Shown here: piece after piece, positions 25,279 through 37,056 of the stretch | Numbering within the stretch: position 1 is the first letter of the stretch | Layout: each line of letters starts with the position of its first letter | Source: Entonaema liquescens | Lineage: Eukaryota; Ascomycota; Sordariomycetes; Xylariales; Xylariaceae | Assembly (NCBI GenBank): GCA_902805475.1 | Contig: CADCSX010000002.1 | Coordinates: forward strand, 3,844,001-3,908,000 | Reading direction: 5' to 3' | Length of the DNA stretch: 64,000 nucleotides | The notes under the pieces: model-generated | Seen by the model: only the letters and a program-made list of their open reading frames with translations | Databases searched by the model: none | Told to the model about the DNA's origin: nothing | Position numbers and translations under genes: made by a program

Positions 25279-25474
25279 GAGCTGTGCGAGGGACCGAGGT
25301 TGGTGTTAATGAGCTCAGCTACGAGCGATTGGGGGGAAACGGTGAAGGGGCCCTCAACAAGCTGGGCGGCGATGATGATTGATTATTATGATGACTTGAT
25401 GATACTGCATGGCCCGCGAGTGAGTTTAGATGGAGTTTAGGAGTTCCGGGAAACCCTATTATTGATAGATAAGT

Positions 25475-25484
25475 TAGGTACCTA
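25475..25484. repeat. TAGGTACCTA palindrome
   Basis: Exact 10-bp palindrome about 200 bp downstream of the allantoinase stop. One of the dispersed set discussed in the findings. Confidence 0.8.
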
Positions 25485-26795
25485 GTTAGACTTAATAGAC
25501 GATATGTAGATTTACATGTTTTCTTTCTCAAAAGAAGTGTCGATTTCACGTTAGGTGCCACATATCACGCCAATTGACGTGCTTTGAAGGTTAGGTGCCG
25601 CCGCATCATTGGAGAGGAATGCGTCTGACGCGGAGAACCCTGATCAATTTGTCCAATGGCTTCTTTGATTCGTGCCACACCCTATTCGCTTGGGTGCGCC
25701 TCTACAACAGAAGCAGAGAAGTACACAGCAAAGCAGTTGAATGTAGATATCTGTTTCTTTTATTATTCAAAGTAGTGTTATGGTATCAAATGCTGATTCC
25801 ATCTTCTAAGTTTAATTCTTCAGCTATTACTTAGGGTTATACATATTTGTAGTGAAGCTTCTTACTAAGGGATGGGGGCTTGAATAATGGATGAAGTTAT
25901 GGCATTTCTACCTGGATTCCGTGTAAGTGGAGTAGTATAGGTCGAGAAGCAACTTGTCGGGAGTACAGACTTTTATTAATAATTGTCGAGATGTTACTAT
26001 ATAGTAACGAACTTCATAGAAAGATTTGTCTTAGCAATAAGTAAACGCACCTATCTAATAAGAACATATGGTTTTGTTGAATATATACCCATCCAGCTCG
26101 ATCATGAAATCCTAATGGGCTCCTTAATTTTTATTGATCATCATTTTTCGGGTCTAACTATCTATCATCGCTTGTTTGAAAGCCGAATCTAATTATCTCT
26201 TTGATATTAGAATTAATATTTTTAGATGGTAATAGTCTCGTAATTGCCGTTGATATCCAAGGATATTCCAAGATAACCTTGAGCGACTGATTAGCTACAA
26301 CGAGGACTGGAGCCGAGATCGCCAAGCGATACTCCCTATTTCATTTCCCGTCGTTCGCTTACTGTGGGGAATGGCCGAGTTTGGTTTATGCCATCTACGC
26401 GATGTGTTGAGTTTGAGTTGAACTATTTCTTCAAAATGGGCATTCGTTTATTTTTGAAGTTCCATGTTTTGACTGTCGACATGTTCATCTCGTCTATTCC
26501 AAAGACCCGTGCGCTCGTCTATCAGATATCGGGATATGTGAAAATCCCCCAGACGAAAGTGGCGGCCATGTGCCAACCAACCCCGGCTAAGGGGACGCCA
26601 CCGCAAGTGAGAAAGCGCAAATCGTCAGGTTGGTGGGAACTTTGACAGCTTACGGGTCTAGACCGAAAATGTAATGCCGGCTACACAAGCGAAACGGAAC
26701 GCTTCGTTTCCGAACACGACCTTACCAAATTCGGCTTGCTTCCATGCATGCGCCACAAAGATCTTTTTAATCTTTATCATCTGATAATCATCGTG

Positions 26796-26819
26796 GTTGT
26801 TGTTGTTGTTGTTGTTGTT
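26796..26819. repeat. (GTT)8 microsatellite
   Basis: Eight perfect GTT units in non-coding sequence. Useful as a length-variable marker; no function inferred. Confidence 0.9.
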
Positions 26820-26908
26820 TTTCCGTACTTGGTAAAAATATTCGTGATATTCCCACCGCCGTTCAGGTATAACGTAATACACATATAAGTATATGACTTA
26901 TACATATG

Positions 26909-26918
26909 TACCTAGGTA
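26909..26918. repeat. TACCTAGGTA palindrome
   Basis: Circularly permuted form of the same palindrome, followed directly by further AGGTAG units. Confidence 0.8.
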
Positions 26919-27705
26919 GGTAGCTATAATAATACCTCTAACATATAGGTACCGACTGGACGGAAACAGCCCAACGTATAAATTCGCTTAACGCTTAAAC
27001 GAACCGTCTCCATCAACGAGACTGGGCCGCTGTCATCTCTGGCTCTAACCGAGGCGCGATGCAAGACCACCTTGGGTACATAGAATGGCACACGGCCCAA
27101 CCAGGCACTCGGATTGGGCTGAACTGATTCAGTAGGTAGTATTGCGTAATGTTCCCTGGACGCTCTTCTCCAAATCCTAACAGGGAAATACTCTGTCCCA
27201 CTTCAAAGCCACCTTCGCTTAAAGCATCAAATAAATGTCTTGCCTTATAAGTTATGTATTATACGTATCATGGACCGGATAGTTAGTAGCAATAGGTTTC
27301 ATGCTATGGAATTGTCTTAGTTATATATTCTACTTCTAATTCTCCGTTGGTAAGCACGTGGCGCGAAGCCGGGATTCGAGTAGCATAGGTATTCGGCTGA
27401 CTTAGGATGACAACTATGGGTATGCAATGCAATAGGGATATGATAAGTCGGTAGATGTCCTTGCCAAGACATCGTAAAAACACAAGTAGAAAATCGACTT
27501 ATCGGAAGATGTGGGGTTAATGGCAAATGGCAAATGGCAATTCTCATATGAAGGTACATTTTGGATCCGGAGATGATGTACAAAACAAATGTACCATCAA
27601 CACGCCAAGTTTACTTACTATTACGGGACGGGCATAGACGGATGGGCTTCTAACATTAGTTGCGTATTAGGCCGCTTGGGTTTCTTAGCAATATATTTGT
27701 AAAAT

Positions 27706-27739
27706 CTTACAAGAGAAAAAAAAAAAAGACTCTTGTAAG
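27706..27739. repeat. 10-bp inverted repeat with A-rich loop
   Basis: CTTACAAGAG (27706-27715) and CTCTTGTAAG (27730-27739) are perfect reverse complements around a 14-nt loop of twelve A plus GA. It could form a stable hairpin or cruciform. It lies about 540 bp upstream of the ABC transporter start. Architecture resembles the repeat at 823-849. Confidence 0.75.
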
Positions 27740-28274
27740 CCAGCTACAAACGAAACATTCGGGACGAGGGTGTCAACCGATACTATAGAACCACTTAGGT
27801 CTAGAGCCCGCTAGAAGGGTACTTGTTCTATGCTTGGTCGCAGTCGGTTGCAGATTGCAGCTCTCCATGGTTCCAATTAAGGACCATGGGCAAGGATAAC
27901 GTGGTTCGCTGGGCTCGCGTGGGATTAATCCTAGTCAGCTTGATGTTGCATCTTACATTACTATGTATGGTACAGCATCTCGGTAGGCTTTTTCGGGGGG
28001 CGACCATGTCTTTTGCGATCTCGTCATTTTGATGTTTTCGATGTTGGATCTCTTTCTATTCTTTTGCGGTTCACATCTTGCTTAACACAAACGGTTAACA
28101 TACACACACATGCACTGTTATAGAGGAGAAACAGCTTGTTTGGCTTTGGGAATGTTATCATAACGACTCGAGCTTTGCTCGAGATTTCTTATTTTGAAAC
28201 AGGTGTATCTATCTATCATTCTTTGATAGTTTTAGCCGCTAATAGCGATTGGACTCATCACGGACGTTACAGCT

Positions 28275-31200
28275 ATGGCCTCCTCAAACCCAAATACGAC
28301 GACTCCAAGTCATGACGAACAAAATGGCGAGAAACCCATTAACACCGGCATCGACGCAAACGGGCCTCCGAGCTCTGTTTCTACATCGATGGATCTTGGA
28401 CGACCGGACCTAGGCCGACAGAGATCGATGCCGGCAGTCGGCCATTTATCTTTAGATGATGTAGAGGCCGTCGAAGTTCAAATACGAAATCTATCTGTCA
28501 CCGTCGATACGTCGCCTTCGATATGGGATCCCACCACTTACCCCGATTTGCTGAAGACATTTGGGAAAGGCCACAACGGCCCAACGACTAAAACTCTTCT
28601 TAGTTCAGTTAACGCTTCCTTGAAGCCGGGTACATTAACAGCGATTCTTGGTGGTAGTGGTTCCGGAAAGACGACTTTATTAAACACCGTCGCGGAACGT
28701 ATGTTTAGCTCTCGGCTTTCGCAAAATGGGACCACCACGTTCAATGGGCAGCAAGGGGTGCATTCTGTAAGACACGCATATGTGATGCAACAGGACATAC
28801 TGCTTCCCACTTTGACGGTACGAGAAACGCTGCAATATTCGGCCGACTTAAGGTTACCACCACCGACTACGAAGGAAGAGCGCATGCGTATTGTCGAAGA
28901 GGTCATTCTTGAGTTGGGTCTGAAGGATTGTGCGAACACCAGAATCGGTAACAGCCAACATCGGGGATGCAGCGGCGGAGAAAAGCGAAGAGTGAGCATC
29001 GGTGTACAACTCCTGGCAAACCCGTCGATCCTATTTCTGGATGAGCCAACCACTGGGTTGGATGCGACGAGCGCTTATCAACTAGTCAGGACTCTCAAGG
29101 CGCTGGCAAACAAGGGCCGGACCATCATCACGACTATCCACCAGCCGCGATCCGAAATATGGGACCTTTTCGATAACCTAGTGATCCTGTCCAAGGGAAG
29201 CCCTGTTTACTCTGGCGCTATGAAAGAGTGCATCTCGTGGTTTTCGAATCTCGGGTTTAAACTACCTGCTTTCGTTAATCCTGCCGAATTTCTGATTGAT
29301 CAAGCAGCCGTTGATAACCGTTCCCCTGAACTCGAGGAGGAGAGTACTGCTAGGGTTGAGCGTCTGAAGGCGGCTTGGAACGAAGAGTCCCAGAGGCTAT
29401 TCTCGACGTCTATATCTGAGAAGGCCACCGATATAAAGGAAAAAGCAAAGCGACCGGGGATAGGGCAGCACGCGAACTTCTTTCGTCAGCTACGAGTTTT
29501 AACAGACAGGTCACTGAAAGTTACCTACAGAGATCCGATGGGGATGGCTGGTTCTATAATGGAAGCAATTCTAATGGCGATCATCACGGGTTACATATTC
29601 TTCAACCTTGCCCGGGATCAACCGGGCATTCGATCGAGACAGGCCGCATTGTACATCTCGGTAGGTCTGCAAGGCTATTTGTTCCTAACATTTGAGATTT
29701 TCCGTTTAACGTTGGACATCCCAACATTCGACCGCGAGAACAGCGAGGGCTGCGTGACCGCCCTTCCTTTCATATTATCCCGTCGATTAGCGCGTTTGTT
29801 TACCGAAGATATACCCGTTCCGTTTTTGTATAGCGTTATCTTTTATTTCATGGTGGGCTTCGACTCAGATGTGTCAAAATTCTTCACATTCTTCTCCATA
29901 ATTCTTCTCAATCATTACATTGCCGTCACGTTGGCTATGTCCTCAGTTTCCGCTGTAAGACATTTCCCCGGAGCCAGTCTGATTGCCAACCTTGCATATA
30001 CTCTGCAAAGTATGGCTTGCGGTTACTTCATACAGAGTAACACGATCCCAGTCTATGTAAGATGGACAAAGTATATCACATATACTGTAAGTGAAGCATA
30101 TATCAAATACCTTAAGGTATTTTACTGATATTTAATAGTACTATGCGTTTGGGGCTCTTTGCGGCAACGAGTTTGAGGGTAGCTTCTACGATTGCCCATT
30201 ACCGGGCGGTGAATCCAATCCAGCCTGTACTCAATATACCGGACGATACATCATGGACAATCTCGGGTTTCCTCGGAACTGGGTCACACGACCAATTATT
30301 GTTCTGCTTGCTTTTGCTATTCTCTTCTTGGTTACGGCTTGGATCGGGTTGGCTTTCCTAAAAGTAGAGATGACGATTGGACGAGCTCGAGTATCCGACA
30401 CAGATCTTTCGGCCGGAAAGGAAAAGATGACAGCAAGGTCAATTCACGAAGTCCGGGCTATAGACGTCGGCCTTGACGAGTTCTCTTTGGCACTGGATAA
30501 ACGGTCATTAACTGGGAAAAAGCTGCCAACTAAGACAATTCTTAACCCCGTTACCGCAACGTTCCAAGCAGGGACGCTTAATGTAATAATGGGACCATCA
30601 GGATCAGGCAAGACAAGCTTACTTAATGCTATGGCTTTACGTTTGCACAGCACAATAGGAACTAGGTATCGGCCGTCCGGAAAACTGTCCTTCAACGACG
30701 CTGTCCCGTCGGACTCTGTGATACGGTCGGTCGTTTCGTACGTCTGCCAGGACGACGATGCATTACTTCCATCTCTTACGGTGCGTGAAACCCTACGTTT
30801 CGCAGCCGGTCTCCGCCTTCCCACGTGGATGAGTAAATCGGAGAAGTACCAGCGAGCCGAAGAGGTTTTGGTTAAGATGGGCCTGAAAGATTGTGCCGAT
30901 AACTTAGTTGGCAACGAACTCGTAAAAGGTATCTCGGGAGGAGAGAAGCGCCGAGTTAGTATAGCCGTACAAATTCTCACTGACCCTCGAGTACTATTAT
31001 TGGACGAGCCGACGAGTGGATTGGATGCATTTACAGCAAGTAGTATCTTAGAAGTACTTCAGGGTTTGGCTAGAGAGGGTCGCACGCTTATCCTTACTAT
31101 ACACCAAGCGAGGTCTGACATTTTTAATCATTTCGGGAATGTGCTATTACTAGCTAGAGGAGGTTCCCCTGCCTACGCTGGCGCAGCAAAGGATATGCTA

Positions 31201-32523
31201 CCTTATTTTAGCAAACTCGGTTACCAATGTCCTCAACATACTAACCCGGCCGATTTCGCACTCGATCTAATCACTATTGACTTACAAGAGGCGCATCGAG
31301 AGGCAGAGAGTCGAGAAAAGGTTCGGAAGCTTATTGAATCGTGGAATATGATGACGAAAGGGAAATACCCACCAGCAATACAGGCGAATCCCCGACTTTC
31401 TAATATCAACGAGGCGGAAGAGTCGGATGATAAGACAGGAAATGGAAAACGATCAAGTACTCGTCGACCCGCAAGTTCTAAAAGCGCCAACAGCGAAGAA
31501 GTAGTCGATTCAGGGGAAGGAAGTGAGCCAATCCAAGAGATCACCACTGATTCCGATGGAACGCTTGAAAGGCGCCTTTCCAATCCAGCACCCCGTCGCT
31601 CGTTCCATAAAAATGCATTAGCAACGCCGGCCGAACTGGGAGCACTCGTCCACAAGCGCGCATCCTTCATAACGGCATTCCCACTCCTATTACATCGTGC
31701 GACAATCAACCTCCGACGACAGCCGCCCCTCATCTTAGCACGCACGATGCAAGTCCTCGGATTGGCCATCATCCTAGCATTGTTCTTCGCGCCGCTGCAT
31801 AACGACTACTACAGTGTCCAGAACCGCGTGGGTTTCATACAGGAAATAGGTGCTTTCTATTTCGTGGGTATGCTTCAAAACGTCGCGGTATATCCTGCTG
31901 AGAGAGAAGTATTTTACCGCGAAGATGATGATGCCGTATATAGCGTTGAGGCCTTTCTATCGACATACACGCTTCTCGAATTACCTTTCGAGATCATGGC
32001 TTGTCTGCTCTTCGGAATCTTGACGGACTTTGCCGTTGGCTTCCCTCGCACCGCCGAGATGTACTTCGTGTGGGTATTCTGCTGTTTCGGAGTCGTGTCG
32101 TGCGGCGAGAGTCTGGGTATCATGTTCAATACCCTTTTCAACCACACTGGTTTCGCCGTCAACCTTATCTCGATCTTGCTTTCGGTCGCTCAGATCATGG
32201 CAGGTATTATGTCGATTAATATGCCAGAGCTATTCAAGATCTTCAACTATATCAGCCCGCTCAAGTACGCGACGGCAGCCCTGTCGCCATATACATTGCG
32301 CGGCGTTGAATTTACGTGTGACGACAGTCAAAGGCTTCCCGATGGCCGGTGTACTATCGAGACGGGCGAACAGGTCCTGGATCTGTACAAGCTGAACGTC
32401 GACCCTATAGTCAACATTGGCGCATTAGCAGCCACCATTGTCGTATACCGTCTTGTTGCATGGCTCTTATTGAGGCTAGTGAGGACAAGATGGAAAAGTG
32501 TTGTTGAGAAGAAGAGGTCATAA
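28275..32523 (+). CDS. Full-size ABCG transporter (NBD-TMD-NBD-TMD), YOL075C-like
   Basis: ATP-driven membrane exporter of about 1398 residues. Exon 1 28275-30086, 52-bp intron 30087-30138, exon 2 30139-32523. It joins two White-type halves, each with the nucleotide-binding domain first and six membrane segments after it. NBD1: Walker A GGSGSGKT at 126-133, signature CSGGEKRR at 232-239, Walker B ILFLDEPTTGLD at 252-263. NBD2: Walker A GPSGSGKT, signature ISGGEKRR, Walker B VLLLDEPTSGLD. Both halves look catalytically intact. The order and length match the yeast YOL075C type, not the reverse-order half-transporters or the longer PDR class, which has a degenerate first Walker A. A Ser/Glu-rich linker precedes TMD2. 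Substrate unknown; no adjacent metabolite cluster. Confidence 0.93.
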
Positions 32524-33748
32524 GGAGGTGTGGCACATACATTGCGAGCCCCTGAGTAGAGCTTTGGATTCATGCATAATATAAAAGAGCGGCATTTTTG
32601 AGAATAATACCATAATATCATATTTAGCCATTCCTGCATCGAGCATATAATTCATAGCGATAACTTTTGCGGTACCTCTATTTTGCATACTGAAACCATA
32701 TGTTTGACATAATATATGTGCAAAAAAGCAATCATATCCTAAAGAATCAAGGAACATTATATATAACTAGCAAAATAAATTTTATCCATCATAACCTTGC
32801 ATGTATGCCTTGCTTGAAAAATAGGTGTAATATTCTGTACTATCACTGATGTCATGCGTCTTCCCAAGACGCGAAGCGAGTGTCCATCGATGGCTCACTA
32901 CCACACAGGATACCGTGTCAGGGAGTATACTATAAAATTATAGATGTTTGAAGGAAACGGGATGTTTGGAATGTCTAGGTTAGCAGAGATGACGAATCAC
33001 CTATTCCAACGCCTACCCTCTCGAATCGTCGTATACGTCTGCCTCTCAGAAGTCAGAGGATTTTAGTTCAGATATAGTGTTTCATACGAAATTATTAAGC
33101 ATCTCCTATATCCTAAATGGCAGTGACTAGCACTTTTACGCCTTACTCCTAAGTGCGTAAGTTGCCAATAGGAACAAGGCTAAAAGCCGACTGAGAAAAC
33201 GTCTTAACCCCTACGGCGATTAAATATCCGGGCTCTGTTAATTCGGAGCTGCTTACGTGAAAGTCCAGCTATGCCTTTACTACCTATGCGCCGAGACCTA
33301 AGGGCCGTTCGAACTCGGTGCAAGTTCTAGCCATTTCGAAGGCTAGTTCAACTGTGCCACAGCTGTTGCTTGACTATCCTAGGCTATCCTTGATGGAGTC
33401 ACCGGAGCTACAGTGATGTCAAGTTTAGTGCCGTATTAGTCTCCACATTAACCGGTCATCGTATACGATGAGCGGAGCTTACATACACATTCGATAGGTT
33501 TCGTCGATTGCATCACCCAAGAGACCTTGTAGGTCGCCGTGAAGGTAGTGAAAAGGATGTGATATAATTCTGTAATTCTTAGATATAAAGGCTTGGGATT
33601 CGGACGTCAACGTAGAATAGAAACATCTTGTATCACACACATTAGTCTAACAAGAGTGTAACAACTTTGAACATTATCAACTTGACTTACAACATCAATA
33701 CTTTCTTCACCAAGTAACTAAGAAAACACCACTAAGCCAAAATACACA
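32524..33748. other. Intergenic, 1.2 kb
   Basis: Holds the 3' region of the transporter and the promoter of the DJ-1-like gene, with an ATATAAAG box near 33583-33590, about 160 bp before the start codon. No gene recognised. Confidence 0.55.
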
Positions 33749-34503
33749 ATGGTTCCTAAAGTCCTTGTCGTTTTAACTTCCTTCGGCTACATCGAGGGCG
33801 CTAAAAGGCAGTCCGGTTGGTACCTGGTGAGTAACTGAGATACACTACGAACACTAACAAGTACCTAAACTAACTTCCCAAACAGCCCGAGTTCGCCCAC
33901 CCCTACGAAGTTCTCGCCGGAAAGGGCGTTGAGATTATAACCGCATCACCCAAGGGAGGCGTTGCACCGCTGGACCCAGCATCAGTGGAGCAGTTCAAAG
34001 ACGACGAATCCGCGATCTCGTTCCTCAAGAACAAGTCCGAGCTATGGGAAAACACCGAGAAACTCTCGTCGTTCCTAGGGCGCTCAGGAGAGTTTGACGC
34101 GTTGTTTTACCCCGGCGGATACGGGCCCATGTACGACTTGGCAACTGATAGCGAATCCATCGCTTTAATCAAGGAGTTCGTGGCAGCGGATAAACCCATC
34201 GCCGCAGTGTGCCACGGACCTATCGTATTCACGGGTGTCACCCTACCTGATGGCAAGCCTCTTCTCGCTGGCAAGAATACTACCGGCTTCAGCAACGCCG
34301 AAGAAGAGGGTGTCGGCTTGATAGAGTACCTTCCCTTTTTACTTGAGGACAAGATGAAGGAGATCGGTGCCGAGTACAAGACCGCAGAGAAGGTATACGA
34401 CCCATTTGTGGTCGTTGAGAACGATGGGAAGCTTATCACTGGCCAGAACCCCGCTAGCTCTGTGGGTGTTGGCGAGGCGATTGCGAAAGCGATTGGAGTT
34501 TAG
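33749..34503 (+). CDS. DJ-1/PfpI family protein, HSP31-like glyoxalase III
   Basis: Cytosolic stress protein that, in the HSP31 branch, converts methylglyoxal to lactate without glutathione and has chaperone-like activity. Exon 1 33749-33826 (26 codons), 59-bp intron, exon 2 33886-34503; 231 residues, close to yeast Hsp31 (237). The nucleophile elbow AVCHGP places the catalytic cysteine at 135 with its histidine partner next to it. The N-terminal beta-strand block KVLVVLTSFGYIEGA and the family's GGYGPMYDL turn are present. It is convergent with the TPR gene, with only 177 bp between stop codons. Confidence 0.92.
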
Positions 34504-34680
34504 AGAATCGGGAGGGTAGTGTCGAAGAAAGGAGAGAGTAGGAAAGGGGGTAGTTAGTCAGACGAGGACCAACCTGGGTGGAATTCATGAATAGGGGGTA
34601 ATGAGTGTCAACTACGTACATATATAGCTATACTCTGATCAATAAGTCATGTCATTCTCACCCTAAAACCCCTTAGATCC

Positions 34681-36372
34681 CTAGAACACGCTCGTGCGAC
34701 AGAAGCAAGATGCTTTGATAGGTACATCAGCTACAGCTATTGCCGCGTCTAATTGTGGCTTTATGGCTCTAGCTTCGTCAATGCGCCCTAGCTTTCCTAG
34801 ACATTCGTGATACCCATGCAACGACCAAACGTTTTTCGGGTGTTGCAATGCGCGTGGGAGCTTACCGTCGATCCCAAGATCCTCGGCGTAAACTTTAACG
34901 GCTTCGTCGTAATGGCCTTGCTCGACTAGTAGTGCCCCGTACGCATGGCTTGGCGGCTGCATCCAGCCCCACGGCTCGTCATAAGGGAGGGCAGCGCTTA
35001 GCTTGATCGATGTACGCAGGTGAGAGTAGGCCAAATCGTAATTGCCCTTGCGGTATTCCAGCTCGCCATCCAGCATGGCTTCCGCGACATTTAGGATGTC
35101 AACACACTTATTATTGAACACCATGCGGGAATCCGGGACCTTTTTCCTTGCTTCGGTGAAAAGTTCGCGCTGTTTCGATGCCTCTTCAATCTTACTTGTC
35201 GCAGCAAAAGCTACCCCTTTCGCGTAATGGGTCAACGCGTTTGTGGTGCAGTAGAGCTCTTCATCTTCGTAAAGGGGTAAGTCGATGATCTCCTGCCACC
35301 GCCCGAACCGAATAAGACCGTGCACGCGCATTCCGAGGAAACCTTCTAGCCAGTCTGCCATAGGCGGAGACTTGACGCGTAGGATTTCCTCCGGCAGGGT
35401 CCTCTCGAGTCTGATAATAGTATCGAGGGTCGTCTTTAACTGGCCGGCGAACATGGCGGCGTATATGCGGAAATGGAAATCATGCATTCGGTACAACGTG
35501 TAGAATTTCAGGGGGTCTTCTCTCGCGAAGAAGGCATCATCTGCGATTATGGCTTTCTGATTTGACTCGATAGCGTTCTGGTAATCACCGACTATAACGT
35601 CGATGTGGGTTGGCATATGGTTGAGGTGACCGGCATCAGGAACAAGATCCCGAAGGGTGTTTGCCGCGTCTAATGCTGCCTCAGGGGTAGTAGACATCTC
35701 CATTAAGTGTATATAGAGATGAAGCAAACCCGGGTGTCGAGCCCCACCATCTAGAGCCATCGAGCGCTCTAAAATATCCCTGGCCTCCAATGTGCGAGCT
35801 CCCGATGCCGGTTCTCCAGTATTAAGGTCCCAGAGTTGCCACGGAGTCAAGTTCATCAGTGCATCTACATATAAGGCGGCGATATCTAGATCATCCGGGA
35901 ACTCTTTGTAAACTCTCCCCATCGCATCAGCATACCCTTGATTCCATATCGGCCAGTTCTTATCCCCCGCGTGCTCTTGCGGATACCGATATGCCAGGGC
36001 TCCGACGAGTGCTTTTTCAACGGGCGGTGCATTTTCCACCCTTGCCCTAGCCTGCTCAACTACGTCGTGCGTGCGTCGCATGACACTTTCCAGTTCATCT
36101 TCGTCAAAAAACTCCCAAGGCTTATTGTAATTCGGACCTAGGACATAGGCTAGACCCCAATAAGCAAATACACAGTTGCTATCGGAAGCGATGGCGCGCT
36201 CGAAGCATTTGGCGGATTCTTCATGGTTGAACGCATAACTCCAGATTAATCCGCGATTGGCCCATTCTCGAGCTTCTTCGTTATTTGAGCCTACCTTTCT
36301 CCTATAAGACCCAAGGTTATAATAATCGGGATGCGAATTGTTTGGGGGGTTTTCTTCAGATTTGCCACCCAT
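34681..36372 (-). CDS. Tetratricopeptide-repeat protein, conserved hypothetical
   Basis: Intronless 563-codon gene. Helical TPR-like repeats run through the protein, for example WANRGLIWSYAFNHEESAKC near residue 38, ALDAANTLRDLVPDAGHLNH in the middle and YGALLVEQGHYDEAVKVYAE near the C-terminus. Conserved HMPTHIDV and EPWGWMQPPSHA blocks are typical of a TPR family shared by fungi and bacteria with no known biochemical role. The start at 36372 is fixed by in-frame stops in the 18-bp repeat lying just before it. No signal peptide or membrane segment, so a cytosolic scaffold is likely. Confidence 0.85.
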   Translation of the reverse strand: MGGKSEENPPNNSHPDYYNLGSYRRKVGSNNEEAREWANRGLIWSYAFNHEESAKCFERAIASDSNCVFAYWGLAYVLGPNYNKPWEFFDEDELESVMRRTHDVVEQARARVENAPPVEKALVGALAYRYPQEHAGDKNWPIWNQGYADAMGRVYKEFPDDLDIAALYVDALMNLTPWQLWDLNTGEPASGARTLEARDILERSMALDGGARHPGLLHLYIHLMEMSTTPEAALDAANTLRDLVPDAGHLNHMPTHIDVIVGDYQNAIESNQKAIIADDAFFAREDPLKFYTLYRMHDFHFRIYAAMFAGQLKTTLDTIIRLERTLPEEILRVKSPPMADWLEGFLGMRVHGLIRFGRWQEIIDLPLYEDEELYCTTNALTHYAKGVAFAATSKIEEASKQRELFTEARKKVPDSRMVFNNKCVDILNVAEAMLDGELEYRKGNYDLAYSHLRTSIKLSAALPYDEPWGWMQPPSHAYGALLVEQGHYDEAVKVYAEDLGIDGKLPRALQHPKNVWSLHGYHECLGKLGRIDEARAIKPQLDAAIAVADVPIKASCFCRTSVF

Positions 36373-36376
36373 GATG

Positions 36377-36448
36377 AATTATAATTGTTCTGAGAATTAT
36401 AATTGTTCTGAGAATTATAATTGTTCTGAGAATTATAATTGTTCTGAG
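36377..36448. repeat. 18-bp tandem repeat, 4 perfect copies, abutting a start codon
   Basis: Unit AATTATAATTGTTCTGAG occurs four times without a mismatch. It begins 4 bp upstream of the TPR gene ATG, so it forms that gene's immediate 5' leader. Each unit carries an in-frame TAA for the TPR frame. The unit length is divisible by three. Confidence 0.95.
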
Positions 36449-36531
36449 GGGTTGTTGAATGAAACTGCTGCTGCGTTGCGATGGCACCATTTTGACTTGT
36501 GGTTTTTGGGATCGATTCCCCGGCCCCACTC

Positions 36532-36567
36532 GGTTATATCGGTTATATCGGTTATATCGGTTATATC
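36532..36567. repeat. 9-bp tandem repeat, 4 perfect copies
   Basis: Unit GGTTATATC repeated four times, ending 10 bp from the stop codon of the small hypothetical gene at 36577-37056. A different minisatellite from the 18-bp one 84 bp away. Confidence 0.95.
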
Positions 36568-36576
36568 GATATTCTT

Positions 36577-37056
36577 CTATCCATGGCGGATGCCGCTCGG
36601 CCGCTGCGGTTCTACGTCAATCTCACGGGCCTGTCTCCTTATCGTAGCCCGTATACCCTGCGACCGACTTTCGTGAAGAATACCAATCTTCCTTTCCAAC
36701 ATGTCCACGCTCCAGTTTGTCTCAAAACAGACCCCTGCGTCTTTGTTTTCAAATGCTACCATATAACCTAGAATTGTTTGTTTACGCCACGTATCAGCAG
36801 CACTCTGTGATTCAAAAATCGCCGCCATACCGCGAGAACAACTTCGTAGACTCGTCAGCCCCTGAGGTTGGGGAAGCCAGACGTCATATGGTCTATCAGC
36901 AAGAATACGTGCCTCGCTGTTCTTGGCTTGGTAAGCTCGGGCATAGCTTCTGGTTTGGAATTGGAGAATGAACTCCCTTTTCTCGAAGTCGTATAGAAAA
37001 TCTATGTAGGTCTTGGACATCGTCGTTTCAAGGGCAAGGTTATTCCACAAGCTCAT
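36577..37056 (-). CDS. Hypothetical protein
   Basis: Single open frame of 159 codons from the ATG at 37056 (a second ATG lies at 37020). I do not recognise the family. The sequence is mixed and globular-looking (TYIDFLYDFEKREFILQFQ, DRPYDVWLPQPQG, GYMVAFENKDAGVCFE), without a signal peptide or membrane segment, and composition is not low-complexity, which favours a real gene over chance. It lies upstream of the TPR gene on the same strand, 204 bp from stop to start. Confidence 0.4.
   Translation of the reverse strand: MSLWNNLALETTMSKTYIDFLYDFEKREFILQFQTRSYARAYQAKNSEARILADRPYDVWLPQPQGLTSLRSCSRGMAAIFESQSAADTWRKQTILGYMVAFENKDAGVCFETNWSVDMLERKIGILHESRSQGIRATIRRQAREIDVEPQRPSGIRHG

Larger units (their letters stand above)
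25279..28274. other. Intergenic, 3.0 kb
   Basis: Between allantoinase and the ABC transporter. It contains two 10-bp TAGGTACCTA-type palindromes, a (GTT)8 microsatellite, a triple GGCAAAT repeat near 27523-27541 and a poly-A-loop inverted repeat, listed separately. No coding frame longer than about 90 codons and none recognised. Confidence 0.6.

Noticed and set aside
28538..29053. Long antisense frame within the ABC transporter, and similar ones at 30444-30980 and 31233-31772
   Set aside because: Shadows of the coding strand with no protein-like motifs of their own.
30087..30252. Two separate half-size ABC transporters
   Set aside because: A 52-bp intron joins both frames into one NBD-TMD-NBD-TMD protein with continuous TMD1 loop sequence.
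36338..36771. Plus-strand frames with repeated NYNCSE or LYR units, possible repeat proteins
   Set aside because: They are translations of the 18-bp and 9-bp minisatellites antisense to other genes; no homology or signal peptide.
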